Shown piece after piece: positions 1-9,344 of a DNA stretch of 64,000 bases. This stretch comes from ZAX-1 sp046533095. GTDB taxonomy: Bacteria; Bacillota; Clostridia; Lachnospirales; Lachnospiraceae. Both the position numbers and the translations under genes were made by a program. The notes below the pieces were generated by a model. It had not been told where the DNA came from. It did no database searches and saw only the letters and a program-made list of their open reading frames with translations. The DNA lies in assembly GCA_046533095.1 (NCBI GenBank), contig JAJQRA010000033.1, positions 1-64,000 of the forward strand, read 5' to 3'. The first letter of the stretch is position 1. The number at the start of each line of letters is the position of its first letter.

Positions 1-1601
1 TGTTTACCAGGCCTAGGAGGTTTGGCAAGACGCTAAATTTGAGTATGCTAAAGTATTTCTTTGAGGACACAGGCGATGCGAAAAAGAGTGCCAAACTGTT
101 TCAGGGATTAAAAATCGTGGAGGATACCGCGTGTATGCAGAAGCATTTGGGCAAATATCCTGTTATCTTGCTGACGTTAAAAGGAGGAAAGAAGCCAAAT
201 TTTATTAGGGCTTATGGAGCCTTGAGGAGTGCCATTGCACTTGAATTTGAGAGGCATCTGTATGTAGCGGATAAGCTCCCCCTTAAAGCAGATCGAGAAA
301 AGTTTATGAGGATTGCCAATCGAGAGGGGGGGGAGGAGGATTATGACGAGTCTTTGCTCTTCCTAAGCAAATGCCTATGCCAGGTGCTCGGCAAGAAGGC
401 TGTTATTTTGATTGACGAGTACGACGTGCCACTGGAGAATGCATATTTTAATGGCTTTTATGATGAAATGGTTGGGTTTATACGCTCCCTATTCGAATCT
501 GCCTTAAAGACAAGCCCCTTCCTGGAATTTGCAGTCGTGACAGGGTGCCTGCAAATCAGTAAGGAAAGCGTATTCACTGGACTAAACAACTTAAGGGTCC
601 GCTCTATTTTGGATGAGGCGTATGGGGAATACTTTGGCTTTATGCAGGTGGAGGTAAACGCTGTATTAGACTACTACGGCAAGGGATCAAGGAGGGAAGA
701 GGTCAGGCAGTGGTACGACGGGTACCTCTTTGGAAATCAGCTAGTATACAACCCATGGTCTGTGCTTAGCATTGTGGATAAGCTCACAGTGAGCGAGGAG
801 GCCTATTTCGAGTCGTTCTGGTCCAATACCAGTTCGAACGATATCGTGCATACTTTAATTGAGAAGTCGGATACTGCCGCACGTGATGATATTGAGAGGC
901 TCATGAATGAAGGAACGGTGGAAAAGCCGGTGCGTAAGGGCATCACGTATGCTGATTTGGATAGAGCGCAGGATCATATCTGGAGCTTCCTCCTCTTTAC
1001 CGGGTATCTGACGCCGGTGTCTGCTAGGCAGGTCGATGACGAGCAGTATTTGACTATGGCTATCCCAAATAAGGAAGTCAAGTATATCTACAGGACTATG
1101 ATTATTGACTGGTTCAATGATCGGATTAAAACAAAGGATTTAAGGAGGCTCTATCAGGCGGTTGTAGAAGGGGATGCAGGGGCTTTAGAGGAGGAGCTGT
1201 CTGAGGTTATGATGGAGTCTATCAGCTATAATGACTACAAAGAGGACTATTACCATGGGCTTGTCCTTGGACTGCTTCAGACGTTTAAAGGGTATAAGGT
1301 TTTATCGAATGACGAGAAGGGGCTTGGAAGGCCGGATATTATGATGACTCCGTTTTCTGCGGATAAGCCTGTTGTGATTATGGAATTAAAATTTACAAGG
1401 GAGGAAGATGAAATGGAGGGTATGTGCAAGAAAGCCCTGCAGCAGATTAAGGAGAAAAGGTACAGGGAAGGGTTTGGCAAAAGGGAATACAATAAGTTTG
1501 TATGCTATGGGATTTGTTTTTATAAAAAAATGTGTATGGTAAAGGGGGAAGGCAGCAATGCCCCTAACAGAAGCACCCCCAGCCCATTAGACAGCTTTTA
1601 A
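1..1601 (+). CDS. AAA-ATPase-like / PD-(D/E)XK nuclease superfamily protein (5' end cut by window)
   Basis: The frame is open from the first bases and reads RPRRFGKTLNLSMLKYFFE, the Walker A-like N-terminal motif of the AAA-ATPase_like family (PF09820). The gene therefore starts left of the window; the TTG at 39 is not its start. An IDEYDVPL motif near position 410 acts as the Walker B/DEY element. The C-terminus (ELKF near 1383, then a conserved YGICFYKK) matches the PD-(D/E)XK nuclease domain PF08011 usually fused to this ATPase. These proteins are abundant and often repeated in Lachnospiraceae and Bacteroidetes. Their function is unproven; a mobile or defence-related role is only a suggestion. 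The last residues (GEGSNAPNRSTPSPLDSF) look low-complexity and may be read-through into decayed sequence. Confidence 0.85.
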   Translation, partial: FTRPRRFGKTLNLSMLKYFFEDTGDAKKSAKLFQGLKIVEDTACMQKHLGKYPVILLTLKGGKKPNFIRAYGALRSAIALEFERHLYVADKLPLKADREKFMRIANREGGEEDYDESLLFLSKCLCQVLGKKAVILIDEYDVPLENAYFNGFYDEMVGFIRSLFESALKTSPFLEFAVVTGCLQISKESVFTGLNNLRVRSILDEAYGEYFGFMQVEVNAVLDYYGKGSRREEVRQWYDGYLFGNQLVYNPWSVLSIVDKLTVSEEAYFESFWSNTSSNDIVHTLIEKSDTAARDDIERLMNEGTVEKPVRKGITYADLDRAQDHIWSFLLFTGYLTPVSARQVDDEQYLTMAIPNKEVKYIYRTMIIDWFNDRIKTKDLRRLYQAVVEGDAGALEEELSEVMMESISYNDYKEDYYHGLVLGLLQTFKGYKVLSNDEKGLGRPDIMMTPFSADKPVVIMELKFTREEDEMEGMCKKALQQIKEKRYREGFGKREYNKFVCYGICFYKKMCMVKGEGSNAPNRSTPSPLDSF

Positions 1602-1708
1602 TCTTTGAGGTGGCGGTTGCTGTTGCTGAAAGACTGGAGTGATATACCTGATTCAGATTGGAGATAAGCAAAGTGACATGCGCAGATGGAGCGTGAGGGA
1701 GGGGTTTA

Positions 1709-1861
1709 ATGTATCAGGATTTTAAGGTAAGTGGGACAGTTTTAAAGAAGTATCACAGCAGCAGTGCATCGGCGGCTATCCCTGAGGGTATAACTTGTAT
1801 TTGGGAAGGTACATTTGATAGCTGCAAGTGGTTGACAATCCAAATAGCACAGGCAAGATAA
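1709..1861 (+). pseudogene. Fragment of a BspA-like leucine-rich-repeat (LRR_5) protein
   Basis: A 50-codon frame reads KVSGTVLKKYHSSSASAAIP, then EGITCIWEGTFDSCKWLTIQI. This is the LRR_5/BspA pattern (VLxxYxG, IPEGVTxIGxxAFxxCxxLTxIxIP). Only about one and a half repeats survive and there is no signal peptide or anchor. It is read as a fossil of a surface LRR protein, not a functional gene. It sits between the truncated ATPase and transposase debris. Confidence 0.55.
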
Positions 1862-2540
1862 AACAGCACAAAAACCATGCTGCCATTTTATGGGATTTAG
1901 GATATATGTCGATCGTCCAGACCCTCAGGGATTTGCCATGAAGCAAAAAGCTAAAAAATTCAATTAAAAAAGAGCTGCTACCAAAATGACTGGAACATAA
2001 AGTGGATCATTTGGCAACGGCTCTTTTTTGATACTATGATGAAACGACCATTTCTTCCTGCACCCTGGCATTCATTTCTTCCTACATCTCGGTTTTCATC
2101 TCTTCGAATGCTTCATCTGCTGCACGGGCCATCTCACCCGCACCAGAAGGCGCACGGAATGGAGCAAATTCGAGGTGCGGTCACTCAATGCAAACGAACC
2201 ACACCAGAAGGCTCACAGAATGGAGATATCGGATACGCTCATGTGTGCCTGCCTGCAAACCGCGCAGAAAGTGTGCAGAATGGAGATTTTCATGAACGAA
2301 GATTTATTCTCTACTATAGGAATTCATCAAAACGCTCCCAAACGGTGCGTCTATTGCACAGATCGCAAAAAATCTGCACCAGGAATACTTTCATGAAGGA
2401 AACTGGATCAGATTTTTGTATAAATAAATGAAATATGGTGGATACTATTCGAAAAGAGATGGCTAATCTACACAAAGGGATAGAAGCAATTTGTGTAGAT
2501 TGATGATGCACAAAAGCAGTGCAAGCACAAGAGGTGAGTT
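1862..2540. other. Region without a credible gene
   Basis: A 131-codon frame on plus (2036-2431) and overlapping frames exist but resemble no family. The plus strand repeats short blocks ending in a CAGAATGGAGAT-like sequence (near 2160, 2218 and 2278), so the frames look like repeat-derived accidents. A hairpin with a T-run lies at the left. Nothing else is recognised. Confidence 0.4.
1966..2029 (+). terminator. Hairpin followed by T-run (candidate terminator)
   Basis: AAAAAGAGC at 1966 pairs with GCTCTTTTTT at 2020. The inner arms are ACCAAAATGA and TCATTTGG, so the stem is interrupted but long. The six T residues after the right arm fit an intrinsic terminator reading rightward, probably for the degraded gene upstream. 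Confidence 0.5.
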
Positions 2541-2981
2541 ATGAAAAAACCAAATCGTATCCGCTTAACAATTATAATATGTACCAGTGTTTGTATATGT
2601 TCTTACTTACTAGCTTACTTTCTGACATCCGTATTGTCAAAAGATAACTACGAATATGACACGCAATTGGTAGAACATGTAGAAACGCCGGAAGATGATG
2701 CTACAAAAAAAGATACTGCTACAGAAAATATGGCAAAGGTAGAAGACGCACAGCCAGAGGAATCGCAAGAAATGATGAATATCCTAAATGCCTATGAATT
2801 TGTTCTTTTGGAGGAAGATGGTTTTGTAGCTGTATACTATGCGGACAAGCAGACGCTCTATGCAGATACTGATATTTCGTTAGGCAATTTATCTGGTGAA
2901 TTGCAGGCGGAAATAAAAGCAGGTAAATCTATTTATTCAGAAGAAGAACTGTATAGTTTTCTTGAAAACCATTCTAGCTAA
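2541..2981 (+). CDS. Small membrane-anchored protein with BofC-C-like domain, function unknown
   Basis: The 146-residue product starts at ATG 2541 behind an AGAGGTG ribosome site. Residues 7-32 form one hydrophobic segment (signal anchor), followed by an acidic, Lys/Glu-rich linker (about 40-85). A compact C-terminal domain follows: YEFVLLEEDGFVAVYYADK, then YADTDISLGNL and YSEEELYSFLENHSS. That domain resembles small uncharacterised Lachnospiraceae proteins related to the BofC C-terminal fold, in which a short beta unit is followed by a helix ending in LENYSS. It is probably an extracytoplasmic domain tethered to the membrane. No partner gene is evident; the flanks are transposon debris. The family resemblance is from memory and is tentative. 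Confidence 0.6.
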   Translation: MKKPNRIRLTIIICTSVCICSYLLAYFLTSVLSKDNYEYDTQLVEHVETPEDDATKKDTATENMAKVEDAQPEESQEMMNILNAYEFVLLEEDGFVAVYYADKQTLYADTDISLGNLSGELQAEIKAGKSIYSEEELYSFLENHSS

Positions 2982-3005
2982 CCCTTCTAGCTGGCAAGTG
3001 ATAAA

Positions 3006-3286
3006 ATGAGTGGAAACGACAAAAATTATACCAAGACGGTGGAATTAGAGCGTAGTGCGCTGGCCATAAGGGAATATTTTGTCACCGAAGACGTTGCGTG
3101 GTTTGCCGACAGAGAAAAGTGGGCAGGCCTACAAACGGTCGGCATGGTTAAAAAACCACAAGGAAGAAAAACGGGGATGCAGGCGAGGAAGTACGGTACT
3201 ATATCAGTAGCCTAGGGGTCGAGGCAGGGCTCTTTTCAAAAGCGGGCAGAGGGAATCGAAAAATTCTTTTCCCTTTTAAATATTGA
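3006..3286 (+). pseudogene. ISAs1-family transposase C-terminal fragment, frameshifted
   Basis: Frame 1 (from 3006) reads ELERSALAIREYFVTEDVAW, then WAGLQTVGMVKK. After a shift near 3170, frame 2 continues EEVRYYISSLGVEAGLFSKA up to a TGA at 3284. Together these match the C-terminal third of ISAs1-family DDE transposases (TEDVxWL...KWxGLxxIG...RYYISSL...FxxAxRGHW). The N-terminal catalytic part is missing, so this is a dead fragment. Confidence 0.65.
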
Positions 3287-3438
3287 CATGTTGGAAAACC
3301 AGTTGAATACACGCAGATAAATAGATTCAAAATATATAATAATATCAAAGACACATTCAAATAGAAAATCTACATAGAAAATTTTTGAAGCAGTAATTAA
3401 CGCTTGGTTCGAATAACGCTTTATAAGCTTATCTTGTT

Positions 3439-4185
3439 ATCGTATTGTAAATTATTGTGTAAATAATTTGTTTGTAGTATAATGTTTATATGCAAATTTG
3501 GGGAGGATATAAACATGGAGCGTAACAGAAAATGCGGAATCCGGAATTTGAAAGTAAAATGCAGGAAGTACTTCTGGTTTATAAGCAGATTGAACTGTAC
3601 TTTGATGAGGAAGGCAATTTAATACCAGTCGAAGGTGAGAAAATCAAGGCAATTGCCAATGCTGCCCCTGATATGCCTCCGACATGGGAACATGGTTTTG
3701 TTGGACGTGATAGTGAATGTAAACGTCAAGGCATGGTTTCCTTGTTGACAGGAATGGATTTGTTGATTTGTTGACAGGGGAAATCATTCCACTGGTAAGT
3801 GTCAACCATATAAACTCGAATTTCATCTGTTTCCTAAAAAAACTAGATGAAAAATACCCAAAAGGAGATAAAATACGTCTTGTTCTGGGTAGCCATTCGG
3901 ATCATACCTCAAAAGAAACCAGAAAATATCTTGGAAGCAGGGCGGGGCGTTTTGAATTTGTGTTTACGCCAGAGCATAGTTCTTGGCTGAATCTGATTGA
4001 AAACTTTTTTGGAAAGATGTCAAGACAATTTCTAAAAGGAATGCGCGTCAGGGATAAAGAGGAACTTGTAAACCGTATCTATCAATATATAGATGAGGTT
4101 AATTCGTATCCTGTAATCTATCGTTGTAAATATAGAATAGATGAAATTGCTCTATAAATATTTACACAACAATTTGCAATACGAT
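3439..4185 (+). mobile_element. Degenerate IS630-family insertion sequence with terminal inverted repeats
   Basis: The left end (3439-3464) and the reverse complement of the right end (4160-4185) match at 24 of 26 positions; both begin ATCGTATTG and end TTGTGTAAAT. They enclose a broken IS630-type transposase reading frame. At about 747 bp the element is shorter than intact IS630 elements (about 1.1 kb), because the N-terminal helix-turn-helix half is deleted. TA dinucleotides lie close to both ends, in line with the TA target preference of the family. The right end is about 60 bp upstream of the response regulator gene. Confidence 0.75.
3514..4157 (+). pseudogene. IS630-family DDE transposase remnant
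   Basis: Two frames carry the catalytic half. 3532-3774 reads NPEFESKMQEVLLVYKQIEL through FVGRDSECKRQGMVSLLTG, and 3768-4157 continues GEIIPLVSVNHINSNFICFL through WLNLIENFFGKM to the end. A frameshift at about 3770 breaks them. The family's second catalytic Asp, normally in LVLDNHSAH, is replaced in LVLGSHSDH. No helix-turn-helix N-terminus remains. The frameshift, the lost Asp and the deletion together make it inactive. Confidence 0.8.
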
Positions 4186-4248
4186 GTAATAGAGTAAGTA
4201 AATGTATGATAGGAAGCCATTAATTGATGCTGATGGAAGGAGCTAGCG

Positions 4249-4923
4249 ATGATGGAAATCTATTATACAGAAGATGATAAGGATACAGCAGAAGGGGTAA
4301 GGGTTTATTTGGAAACAAGGGATTTTAAAGTTACTATCTTAGAATCTGTTTCTGAAACGAAGCGGGCTTTGATTAAAAGACAGCCGTCTATGATTCTGAT
4401 TGACTGGAATCTTCCGGATGGAAGTGGCGACATGCTTTGTGACTGGATTCGCAAACGTTTTGGGGCGAGCCTTCCGGTTTTATTTTTGACGGTAAAGGGC
4501 GAAACGACAGATGTTGTGAAAGGATTCCAAAACGGAGCAGATGATTATGTGATAAAACCTTTTGCACTGGAAGTACTGTTTTCAAGGATTTTAGCAATTC
4601 TACGCAGGATGGGAATTTCTGAAACTTCCGAGATGTATTGCGACAGAATACGGTTGGATAAAGACAAGCTGATGGCTTATTATGAGGATAAAGAAGTACA
4701 GGTAGGTTCGGTTGAATATAAAGTCTTGGTGTATCTTATGGAGAACAAGGGGAAAACCGTTACCAGAAAGAAACTGTTGGAAGAAATTTGGGATGTCAGT
4801 GGAAACTATGTGAATGATAATACATTAACGGTGACAATGAAGCGAATTCGAGAAAAATTTGGAAACCCAGCTTGCATCAAAACAGTCCGAAGCTTTGGAT
4901 ATCGTATGGAGGATACCTTATGA
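4249..4923 (+). CDS. OmpR-family response regulator
   Basis: The 224-residue protein has a receiver domain (residues 1-115: acidic pocket E8/D9/D10, phospho-acceptor D52 in ILIDWNLPDG, KPF switch lysine near 103) and a C-terminal winged helix (about 125-222) with the OmpR-type end KTVRSFGYRME. It starts at an ATG behind GGAGC. It overlaps the histidine kinase by ATGA, so the pair is translationally coupled. The ABC ATPase and FtsX-type permease downstream suggest control of that transporter, as in the BceRS-BceAB and VanR-like systems for peptide antibiotics or cell-envelope stress. The ligand is not deducible. Confidence 0.93.
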   Translation: MMEIYYTEDDKDTAEGVRVYLETRDFKVTILESVSETKRALIKRQPSMILIDWNLPDGSGDMLCDWIRKRFGASLPVLFLTVKGETTDVVKGFQNGADDYVIKPFALEVLFSRILAILRRMGISETSEMYCDRIRLDKDKLMAYYEDKEVQVGSVEYKVLVYLMENKGKTVTRKKLLEEIWDVSGNYVNDNTLTVTMKRIREKFGNPACIKTVRSFGYRMEDTL

Positions 4924-6107
4924 TACGATGGAAGAATCTAAGAACGAATCTCTTTTTAGGTTTAGCGGTATGTCTGATCAGCACAGCATTAATATCTTTG
5001 GTTTTGGAAGATTGGTATAGGAAAGCAGGGTTTGACCAACTTTCCCAGATATGCCAGCTTTTGATGGAAACTGCTCCGGAAACAGAACAGTCGCTTCTGA
5101 CGACCCTTAAGCAGTACCAGTCCAAAGCAGGGCAGAAGAATGAAGAGAGCAGTTTTTTATTGCAGCAAGGATATAAGGAGAAGGACTTTCCAATCAATAT
5201 ACAGTGGTATGTCCGAATGATACCGGCAGTTTCTTTTATTCTGGGAAGCATTATCTTTGTTTTTATGATTTTTATTTTGGGTAGGCAGAGGAGAAAACGG
5301 ATTGAGGAATTGACTACTTATTTGGAAAAGGTAAATTTGAGTGGCATAGGAACCATGATACAAACCAAAGAGGATGATTTCTCATTGTTGCAGGACGAAA
5401 TTTATAAAACGGTAACTGCTTTATATCAAATGAAAGAGGAAGCATTAAAGGTCAAGGAAAATTATGCAGACAATCTTGCGAACATTGCCCATCAGATGAA
5501 AACACCGCTTACTGCTGCATCTGTTTCTCTACAGCTTTTGAGGGAGAAAGAACCATCTGCGTATGTAGAGAAGATACACTGTCAGCTAGAACGACTGGCT
5601 GCTTTGGAGAAGGCATTGCTAAGACTCTCACGCATTGATGCCGGTGCGCTAAAGCTTGAGTGTGTGCCGGTAGATATTTACACGGTTTTAAATCTTGCGG
5701 CGGACAACCTGTATGATTTGCTGGTAAAGAAAAATATAACGGTTAGTATACAGGAATGTGGCTGTGCAACGATGTCGGGAGATATGGATTGGACAATGGA
5801 AGCCTTGCTCAATCTGCTGAAGAATTGCATGGAGCATATGCCTGGTGGCGGAACAATTCATTGTGAGTATTCTCAAAATCCTTTCTATACGGAAATTATA
5901 ATATGGGATGAGGGGGTGGGATTTGCCAAAGAAGATTTACCCCATATCTTTGAACGCTTTTATCGAGGGGAAAATGCCACGGACAGTGGGATTGGAATAG
6001 GGCTGACATTTGCTAAATCTATTTTTGAGTTGCAAAATGGAAATATTACTGCAAGGAATATGCCAAGTGGAGGGGCTTGTTTTGAAATTAGGGTGTACAG
6101 TCACTGA
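4920..6107 (+). CDS. Membrane sensor histidine kinase
   Basis: The start is placed at ATG 4920, which overlaps the regulator's stop as ATGA, giving 395 residues; an upstream in-frame start at 4872 would lie inside the regulator. There are two membrane segments (about 9-29 and 99-121) around a roughly 70-residue outside loop. The HisKA box IAHQMKTPLT follows (phospho-accepting His191), then N-box LLNLLKNCMEHMP, G1 DEGVGF, F-box FERFYRG and G2 GIGIGLT. The short sensor loop resembles intramembrane-sensing or small-loop kinases paired with ABC transporters. It is the cognate partner of the regulator just upstream. Confidence 0.92.
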   Translation: MIRWKNLRTNLFLGLAVCLISTALISLVLEDWYRKAGFDQLSQICQLLMETAPETEQSLLTTLKQYQSKAGQKNEESSFLLQQGYKEKDFPINIQWYVRMIPAVSFILGSIIFVFMIFILGRQRRKRIEELTTYLEKVNLSGIGTMIQTKEDDFSLLQDEIYKTVTALYQMKEEALKVKENYADNLANIAHQMKTPLTAASVSLQLLREKEPSAYVEKIHCQLERLAALEKALLRLSRIDAGALKLECVPVDIYTVLNLAADNLYDLLVKKNITVSIQECGCATMSGDMDWTMEALLNLLKNCMEHMPGGGTIHCEYSQNPFYTEIIIWDEGVGFAKEDLPHIFERFYRGENATDSGIGIGLTFAKSIFELQNGNITARNMPSGGACFEIRVYSH

Positions 6108-6176
6108 ACTGTCACCTTTTTTTGATATAATGGAATGATAAAGATACACAAGTCCATATTAGGAGGAAATATTAGC

Positions 6177-6857
6177 GTGGAAATTTTAAAATGTGAAGAG
6201 ATTAGAAAGGTATATGCTGCTGGAAATAATCAGGTTGTGGCATTAGACCAGATTGATCTGTCCATAGAGAAAGGAGAATTTGTTGCAATTGTGGGAGCAT
6301 CTGGTTCTGGAAAATCTACACTTTTACATATTCTTGGCTGTGTGGATAAGCCGACAGCAGGAAAAGTTGTGGTAGAAGGAACGGATATTTCTACAATGAA
6401 CAAAACACAGGAAGCTGTCTTTCGGCGCAGGAAGGTGGGACTTATTTATCAGTTTTATAATTTGATTCCAACTTTATCAGTAAAAAAGAATATTCTTATG
6501 CCGCTACTGCTGGATAAAAGGAAAGTGAATCAGGAATATTTTGACCAAGTGGTGAATTTTCTAGGGATCGTTGATAAGCTGGAATCGCTTCCAAGTCAAT
6601 TATCTGGAGGACAACAGCAACGTGTGGCTATTGCAAGGTCTTTGATTTATCGCCCGGCCTTGTTGCTTGCGGATGAGCCTACTGGCAATCTGGATCAGAA
6701 GAACTCAAAAGAAATCATTGATATGCTGAAATTATCTAACCATAACCTGAACCAGACGATTTTGCTGATTACCCATGATGAGAAGATTGCACTGGAAGCA
6801 AACCGTATCGTGACGTTAGAGGACGGGCGTATCATTAGCGATCAGAAACGGGGGTGA
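6177..6857 (+). CDS. ABC transporter ATP-binding protein (MacB/BceA-like)
   Basis: GTG 6177 sits 7 bases after a perfect AGGAGG (6161), whereas the longer frame from 6135 has no ribosome site; the protein is then 226 residues. Walker A is GASGSGKST (40-48), the signature LSGGQQQRVAIARSL, Walker B LLLADEPT, with a switch His in THDEKIA. These features and its size place it with the LolD/MacB/BceA ATPases that serve FtsX-type permeases. It overlaps the next gene by GTGA (6854-6857). It energises the 736-residue permease downstream. Confidence 0.93.
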   Translation: MEILKCEEIRKVYAAGNNQVVALDQIDLSIEKGEFVAIVGASGSGKSTLLHILGCVDKPTAGKVVVEGTDISTMNKTQEAVFRRRKVGLIYQFYNLIPTLSVKKNILMPLLLDKRKVNQEYFDQVVNFLGIVDKLESLPSQLSGGQQQRVAIARSLIYRPALLLADEPTGNLDQKNSKEIIDMLKLSNHNLNQTILLITHDEKIALEANRIVTLEDGRIISDQKRG

Positions 6858-9064
6858 TCAAAGTGTGGAAGGATTACTCAGCAGGCTATATTAAGAATAA
6901 CAGGGCGTCAAGTGTATTCATTATGGTGGCGGCTCTGGTTTCTACATTGCTTCTGTCTTTGCTTTGCAGCCTCTTTTTCAATTTCTGGCAGTATGAAATC
7001 GAGAGGATCATTTTAGAGGAAGGTGACTGGCAAGGGCGTATCACCGGGGTAATCAGTGAGGAGGAGCTGACAGTTATCCGTAATTTTGCGAATGTGGAAA
7101 GGGTTGCTATTAATGAAAAATTATCCGAAGGACAGGAAATGACAGTTGATCTTTACTTTCAAAACGCTAGAACAATTTTTCAGGATATGCCAATGGTTAT
7201 AGAGCGGTTGGAATTAGAAGAAGATGCAGCTTCCTATCATTTACTGCTTCTGTCCAGATATTTGATTCATGATCCACAGGATGAGACACCGCCGCTTTTG
7301 CTGACCTTTTATGTGGCTATACTGTTAATCGTTTCTTTTTCCTTGATTTTGATTATCCACAATTCTTTTGCGGTGCCTATGAATTCCAGGATTCACCAAT
7401 TTGGTATTTTTTCCAGTATTGGAGCCACACCAGGCCAAATTCGTACCTGCCTGATGCAGGAAGCGGCAGTGCTTTGTGTAGTGCCGATTTTGGTTGGCAG
7501 TTTGCTTGGAGCTGCTCTCAGTTTTGGTGCAATTCAGGCCATGAATGTTTTAGCTGTGGATATGGCGGGACGACTTGAAGCGGTATTTCAATATCATCCT
7601 TTGGTATTTGTGACAACAATTCTACTATCCGCTATGACTGTATTATTTTCGGCATGGCTGCCAGCGAGAAAATTAAGCCAATTAACGCCATTAGAAGCAA
7701 TCCGTAATACCGGTGGTTTGCGGATAAAAAAGAAAAAACATTCTCGCATTCTGTTTCTGATGTTTGGAATGGAGGGAGAACTTGCAGGGAATGCACTAAA
7801 AGCTCAAAAGAAAGCCCTGCGTACATCCACCCTATCCTTGACTCTTTCTTTTTTGGGATTCATGCTGATGTTGTGTTTTTTTACTCTCTCGGACATCAGT
7901 ACAAGATATACTTATTTTGAAAGATATCAGGATGCATGGGATGTAATGGCAACAATAAAGGATACAAAGATAAGGGATTTTGAGTTGATGGAGGAGCTAC
8001 AGGAGTTGGAAGGAGTACGGGATTGTATCGTATATCAGAAAGCAGCGTTAGTAAGCCCTGTTTTGGAGGAATGGCAAAGTGATGAGCTGACTGCATTAGG
8101 AGGCCTTGGAGCGATTGCTGGGAGTAATGTATCAAGGGGAGAAGGTTTCTGGTTGGTAAAGGCTCCGATTGTTATACTAGATGATGCAGGGTTTATAGAG
8201 TATTGCGAACAAATTGGTATAACACCTCAGCTAGATGGAACGGTTGTTTTGAATCAAATATGGGATAGCGTGAATAGTAATTTCCGCTATAGAAGCTATA
8301 TCCCCTATGTAGTGGAAAAACGGGAGACGGTTGCCTTACAGAATGCAGGACAAGGCAAAGAAACCGTAGAGGTTCCTGTGATTGCTTATACGCAGGAAGT
8401 TCCTATTTTAAAGGAAGAATACGACGGCTATGCATTGGTACAGTTTATCCCATCGTCTTTATGGGAAAAGGTATCCAGACAGATAGTGGACGTTGAATCA
8501 GATACCTATATCCGAATATTGGCAGGAGAAGGGACTACGCTTGCCGAATTGAATGCATTAGAAGAAGCTGTGGTGCAGGTGCTTGAACAAAGATATGAAG
8601 CAGAAGTAGAAAACCGTATGCAAGAGAAAACTACAAATGAGTATTTGCTTTGGGGCTATAAGATGATAATGGGTGCACTGTGTTCTATGCTTGCGCTTAT
8701 TGGAATTGCAAATGTGTTTTTGAATACGTTTGGCTTCCTGCGCCATAGGAAACGAGAATTTGCTCAGTATATGTCCGTAGGTATGACACTATCGGGTATA
8801 CGGAAAATGTTTTGTATTGAGGCATTAGTTATTGCGGGCCGCCCGCTCCTTATCACATTCCCGGTAACTGTGATAGCGGTGGGATTCATGATATCAGCGA
8901 GTTTCTTAGACCCTATGATATTTATCGCTGAGGCTCCGATTATGCCGATGTTTGTGTTTGCCCTAGTCGTTTTTGGACTTGTTGCATTGGCTTACTATCT
9001 TGGTGGGAAAAAGATACTTAAGTGCAGTTTAGCTGACGTTTTGCGTGATGATACGATGGCTTAA
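6854..9064 (+). CDS. FtsX-family ABC transporter permease (BceB/MacB-like)
   Basis: This 736-residue protein starts at a GTG overlapping the ATPase stop. It has one N-terminal membrane helix (about 17-40) and an outside segment, then a three-helix FtsX block (about 155-275), another helix near 330 preceded by the LTPLEAIR linker, and an outside domain of about 230 residues. A final three-helix block (about 625-725) precedes the C-terminal LADVLRDDT. This is the two-FtsX-unit layout of Firmicutes export or peptide-detoxification permeases. With the adjacent two-component pair it forms a self-contained sensing and efflux or resistance module. The substrate is unknown. Confidence 0.9.
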   Translation: MIKVWKDYSAGYIKNNRASSVFIMVAALVSTLLLSLLCSLFFNFWQYEIERIILEEGDWQGRITGVISEEELTVIRNFANVERVAINEKLSEGQEMTVDLYFQNARTIFQDMPMVIERLELEEDAASYHLLLLSRYLIHDPQDETPPLLLTFYVAILLIVSFSLILIIHNSFAVPMNSRIHQFGIFSSIGATPGQIRTCLMQEAAVLCVVPILVGSLLGAALSFGAIQAMNVLAVDMAGRLEAVFQYHPLVFVTTILLSAMTVLFSAWLPARKLSQLTPLEAIRNTGGLRIKKKKHSRILFLMFGMEGELAGNALKAQKKALRTSTLSLTLSFLGFMLMLCFFTLSDISTRYTYFERYQDAWDVMATIKDTKIRDFELMEELQELEGVRDCIVYQKAALVSPVLEEWQSDELTALGGLGAIAGSNVSRGEGFWLVKAPIVILDDAGFIEYCEQIGITPQLDGTVVLNQIWDSVNSNFRYRSYIPYVVEKRETVALQNAGQGKETVEVPVIAYTQEVPILKEEYDGYALVQFIPSSLWEKVSRQIVDVESDTYIRILAGEGTTLAELNALEEAVVQVLEQRYEAEVENRMQEKTTNEYLLWGYKMIMGALCSMLALIGIANVFLNTFGFLRHRKREFAQYMSVGMTLSGIRKMFCIEALVIAGRPLLITFPVTVIAVGFMISASFLDPMIFIAEAPIMPMFVFALVVFGLVALAYYLGGKKILKCSLADVLRDDTMA

Positions 9065-9206
9065 TTCGTACTTGTTGATCATTGCACTTATAATATGTTT
9101 ATGCTAAACAAAATATCATTTGAGGTTTTGCAAGCTTTTAAGAAAGAAAAAAATAGAATTGCTGTAGAAAAAATGTTTGAAAAAAGTCATGTTGATAGAG
9201 CTTTTT

Positions 9207-9340
9207 AAAAGTTAGTGGGAGTTGTAACTCTTCGGAAGCACAAATGCTACTGGATCAGATAGAGGGGAAAGGTTTTAAGCGGATAATGCTAACGGGCGGA
9301 GAAGCATTGCTTAATCCAGATTTTGAAAAGATAACTAGTT
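9207..9340 (+). pseudogene. Radical SAM protein fragment
   Basis: One frame reads KVSGSCNSSEAQMLLDQIEG, then KGFKRIMLTGGEALLNPDFEK. LTGGExLLNPDF is the GGE motif of radical SAM maturases and PqqE-like proteins. VSGSCN looks like the start of the iron-sulfur motif (CNxxCxxCY), but the other two cysteines are gone, as if an internal deletion joined both pieces. Only about 45 codons survive, so it is non-functional. Confidence 0.6.
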
Positions 9341-9344
9341 CATT

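Noticed and set aside
39..41. TTG at 39 as the start of the first gene
   Set aside because: The frame is open from base 3 and encodes the conserved RPRRFGKT motif, so the gene begins outside the window.
2036..2431. 131-codon plus-strand frame
   Set aside because: No recognisable family, composed partly of short repeated blocks with CAGAATGGAGAT, and no ribosome site.
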